DNA of 64,000 nucleotides from the NCBI GenBank assembly GCA_017427775.1, contig JAFRSD010000002.1:62001-126000 (forward strand), written 5' to 3'. Position numbers and translations under genes: made by a program. This document shows positions 63,734 to 64,000 of the stretch, piece by piece. Source of the DNA: Lachnospiraceae bacterium. GTDB lineage: Bacteria; Bacillota; Clostridia; Lachnospirales; Lachnospiraceae. Position 1 is the stretch's first letter; each line of letters begins with the position of its first letter. Below the pieces are notes generated by a model. It was not told the origin of the DNA, ran no database searches, and saw only the letters and a list, made by a program, of their open reading frames with translations.

Positions 63734-64000
63734 ATGTACTACCAGATTAAAGACACGCTTACGGAATGCGCGGCAAAGGATATCGGGAACCGGAAGATTC
63801 CATATGTTGCCAACGTTTCCCTTGAGGAATTTGAGGAAAAGAAAGACCTTTTCGACATGGGCATCGATCTTGATTTGCATGCCGAGGGTGATGACATCAC
63901 GGAAATTCAGGTCAACTACGATTCGCTGACCGGAAGCTTTGCGATTCCGGACTTCACAAGCATCGACAGCCCGCCGCATACATTTCTCTTTGCGATTGAC
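63734..64000 (+). CDS. Probable CorA-family magnesium transporter, N-terminal part (runs off window)
   Basis: 89 codons before the right edge. ATG at 63734 after GGAGG. The protein begins MYYQIKDTLTECA and contains EVQ-type strands, DMGIDLDLH and NYDSLTGSFAIPD, which recall the cytosolic N-domain of clostridial CorA-like proteins. The defining GMN motif and membrane helices would lie beyond the window, so the family call is tentative. A TATAAT box sits at about 63699. Confidence 0.45.
   Translation, partial: MYYQIKDTLTECAAKDIGNRKIPYVANVSLEEFEEKKDLFDMGIDLDLHAEGDDITEIQVNYDSLTGSFAIPDFTSIDSPPHTFLFAID

Noticed and set aside
1-64000. CRISPR arrays, insertion sequences, prophage genes, rRNA and tRNA genes
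   Set aside because: Searched for by eye in all intergenic spaces: no repeat-spacer arrays, transposase-like proteins, integrases or cloverleaf candidates were found.

Overview
The window looks like a chromosomal segment of a Gram-positive anaerobe of the class Clostridia, most likely Lachnospiraceae. The grounds are gene order, strong AGGAGG-type ribosome binding sites, Thr/Pro-rich (TPTPT) extracytoplasmic linkers, a T-box in front of thrS, a PASTA kinase, and a DNPR-type MurE that points to meso-diaminopimelate peptidoglycan. This placement is inference; no rRNA or tRNA gene is present to fix the taxon. Almost every gene lies on the minus strand. Only an XRE-family regulator (52.8 kb) and the 5' end of a probable CorA transporter (63.7 kb) are on the plus strand.

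Layout, left to right (minus-strand transcription runs right to left). 0-2.8 kb: a truncated trypsin-like protease gene behind a membrane-anchored clostripain (C11) protease. 3-12 kb: a slimmed-down division and cell wall (dcw) cluster mraZ-rsmH-ftsL-ftsI-murD-ftsW-ftsQ-ftsZ, with no mraY, murF or murG inside it. 12-14.9 kb: lgt, ychF, rpe. 14.9-24.6 kb: the classical Firmicute block priA-def-fmt-rsmB-rlmN-prpC-prkC-rsgA-rpe. 24.6-27.6 kb: isolated murE and glgA. 27.7-37.5 kb: the block nusB-xseA-xseB-ispA-dxs-tlyA-nadK-argR-(yebC)-recN, preceded by an Asp23-family gene.

The right half is more accessory. 37.7-43 kb holds an ECF sigma/anti-sigma pair and three tandem lipoprotein serpins whose reactive loops differ. 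43.2-48.7 kb holds efp, pepP, aroQ, a HAD phosphatase fused to a shikimate kinase-like domain with a broken P-loop, and an EF-G paralogue. 48.8-53.4 kb holds a DUF885 lipoprotein in one transcription unit with a Y-family polymerase and a YolD-like protein, behind a long structured RNA leader, with a divergent XRE regulator. 53.4-55.7 kb is thrS with its T-box. 55.7-61.8 kb is a five-gene unit under one operator-controlled promoter: a small secreted protein, two lipoproteins, an ABC ATPase and a large ABC-2-like permease. This unit is the best candidate for an undescribed system. 61.9-63.5 kb is a SulP transporter.

The core genes serve peptidoglycan synthesis and division (dcw, murE, lgt), translation and its quality control (def, fmt, rlmN, rsmB, rsgA, efp, thrS, ychF), isoprenoid precursors (dxs, ispA) and DNA repair (priA, recN, xseAB, Y-polymerase). 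Promoter calls below were made by eye: hexamers with 16-17 bp spacing in intergenic DNA upstream of genes.
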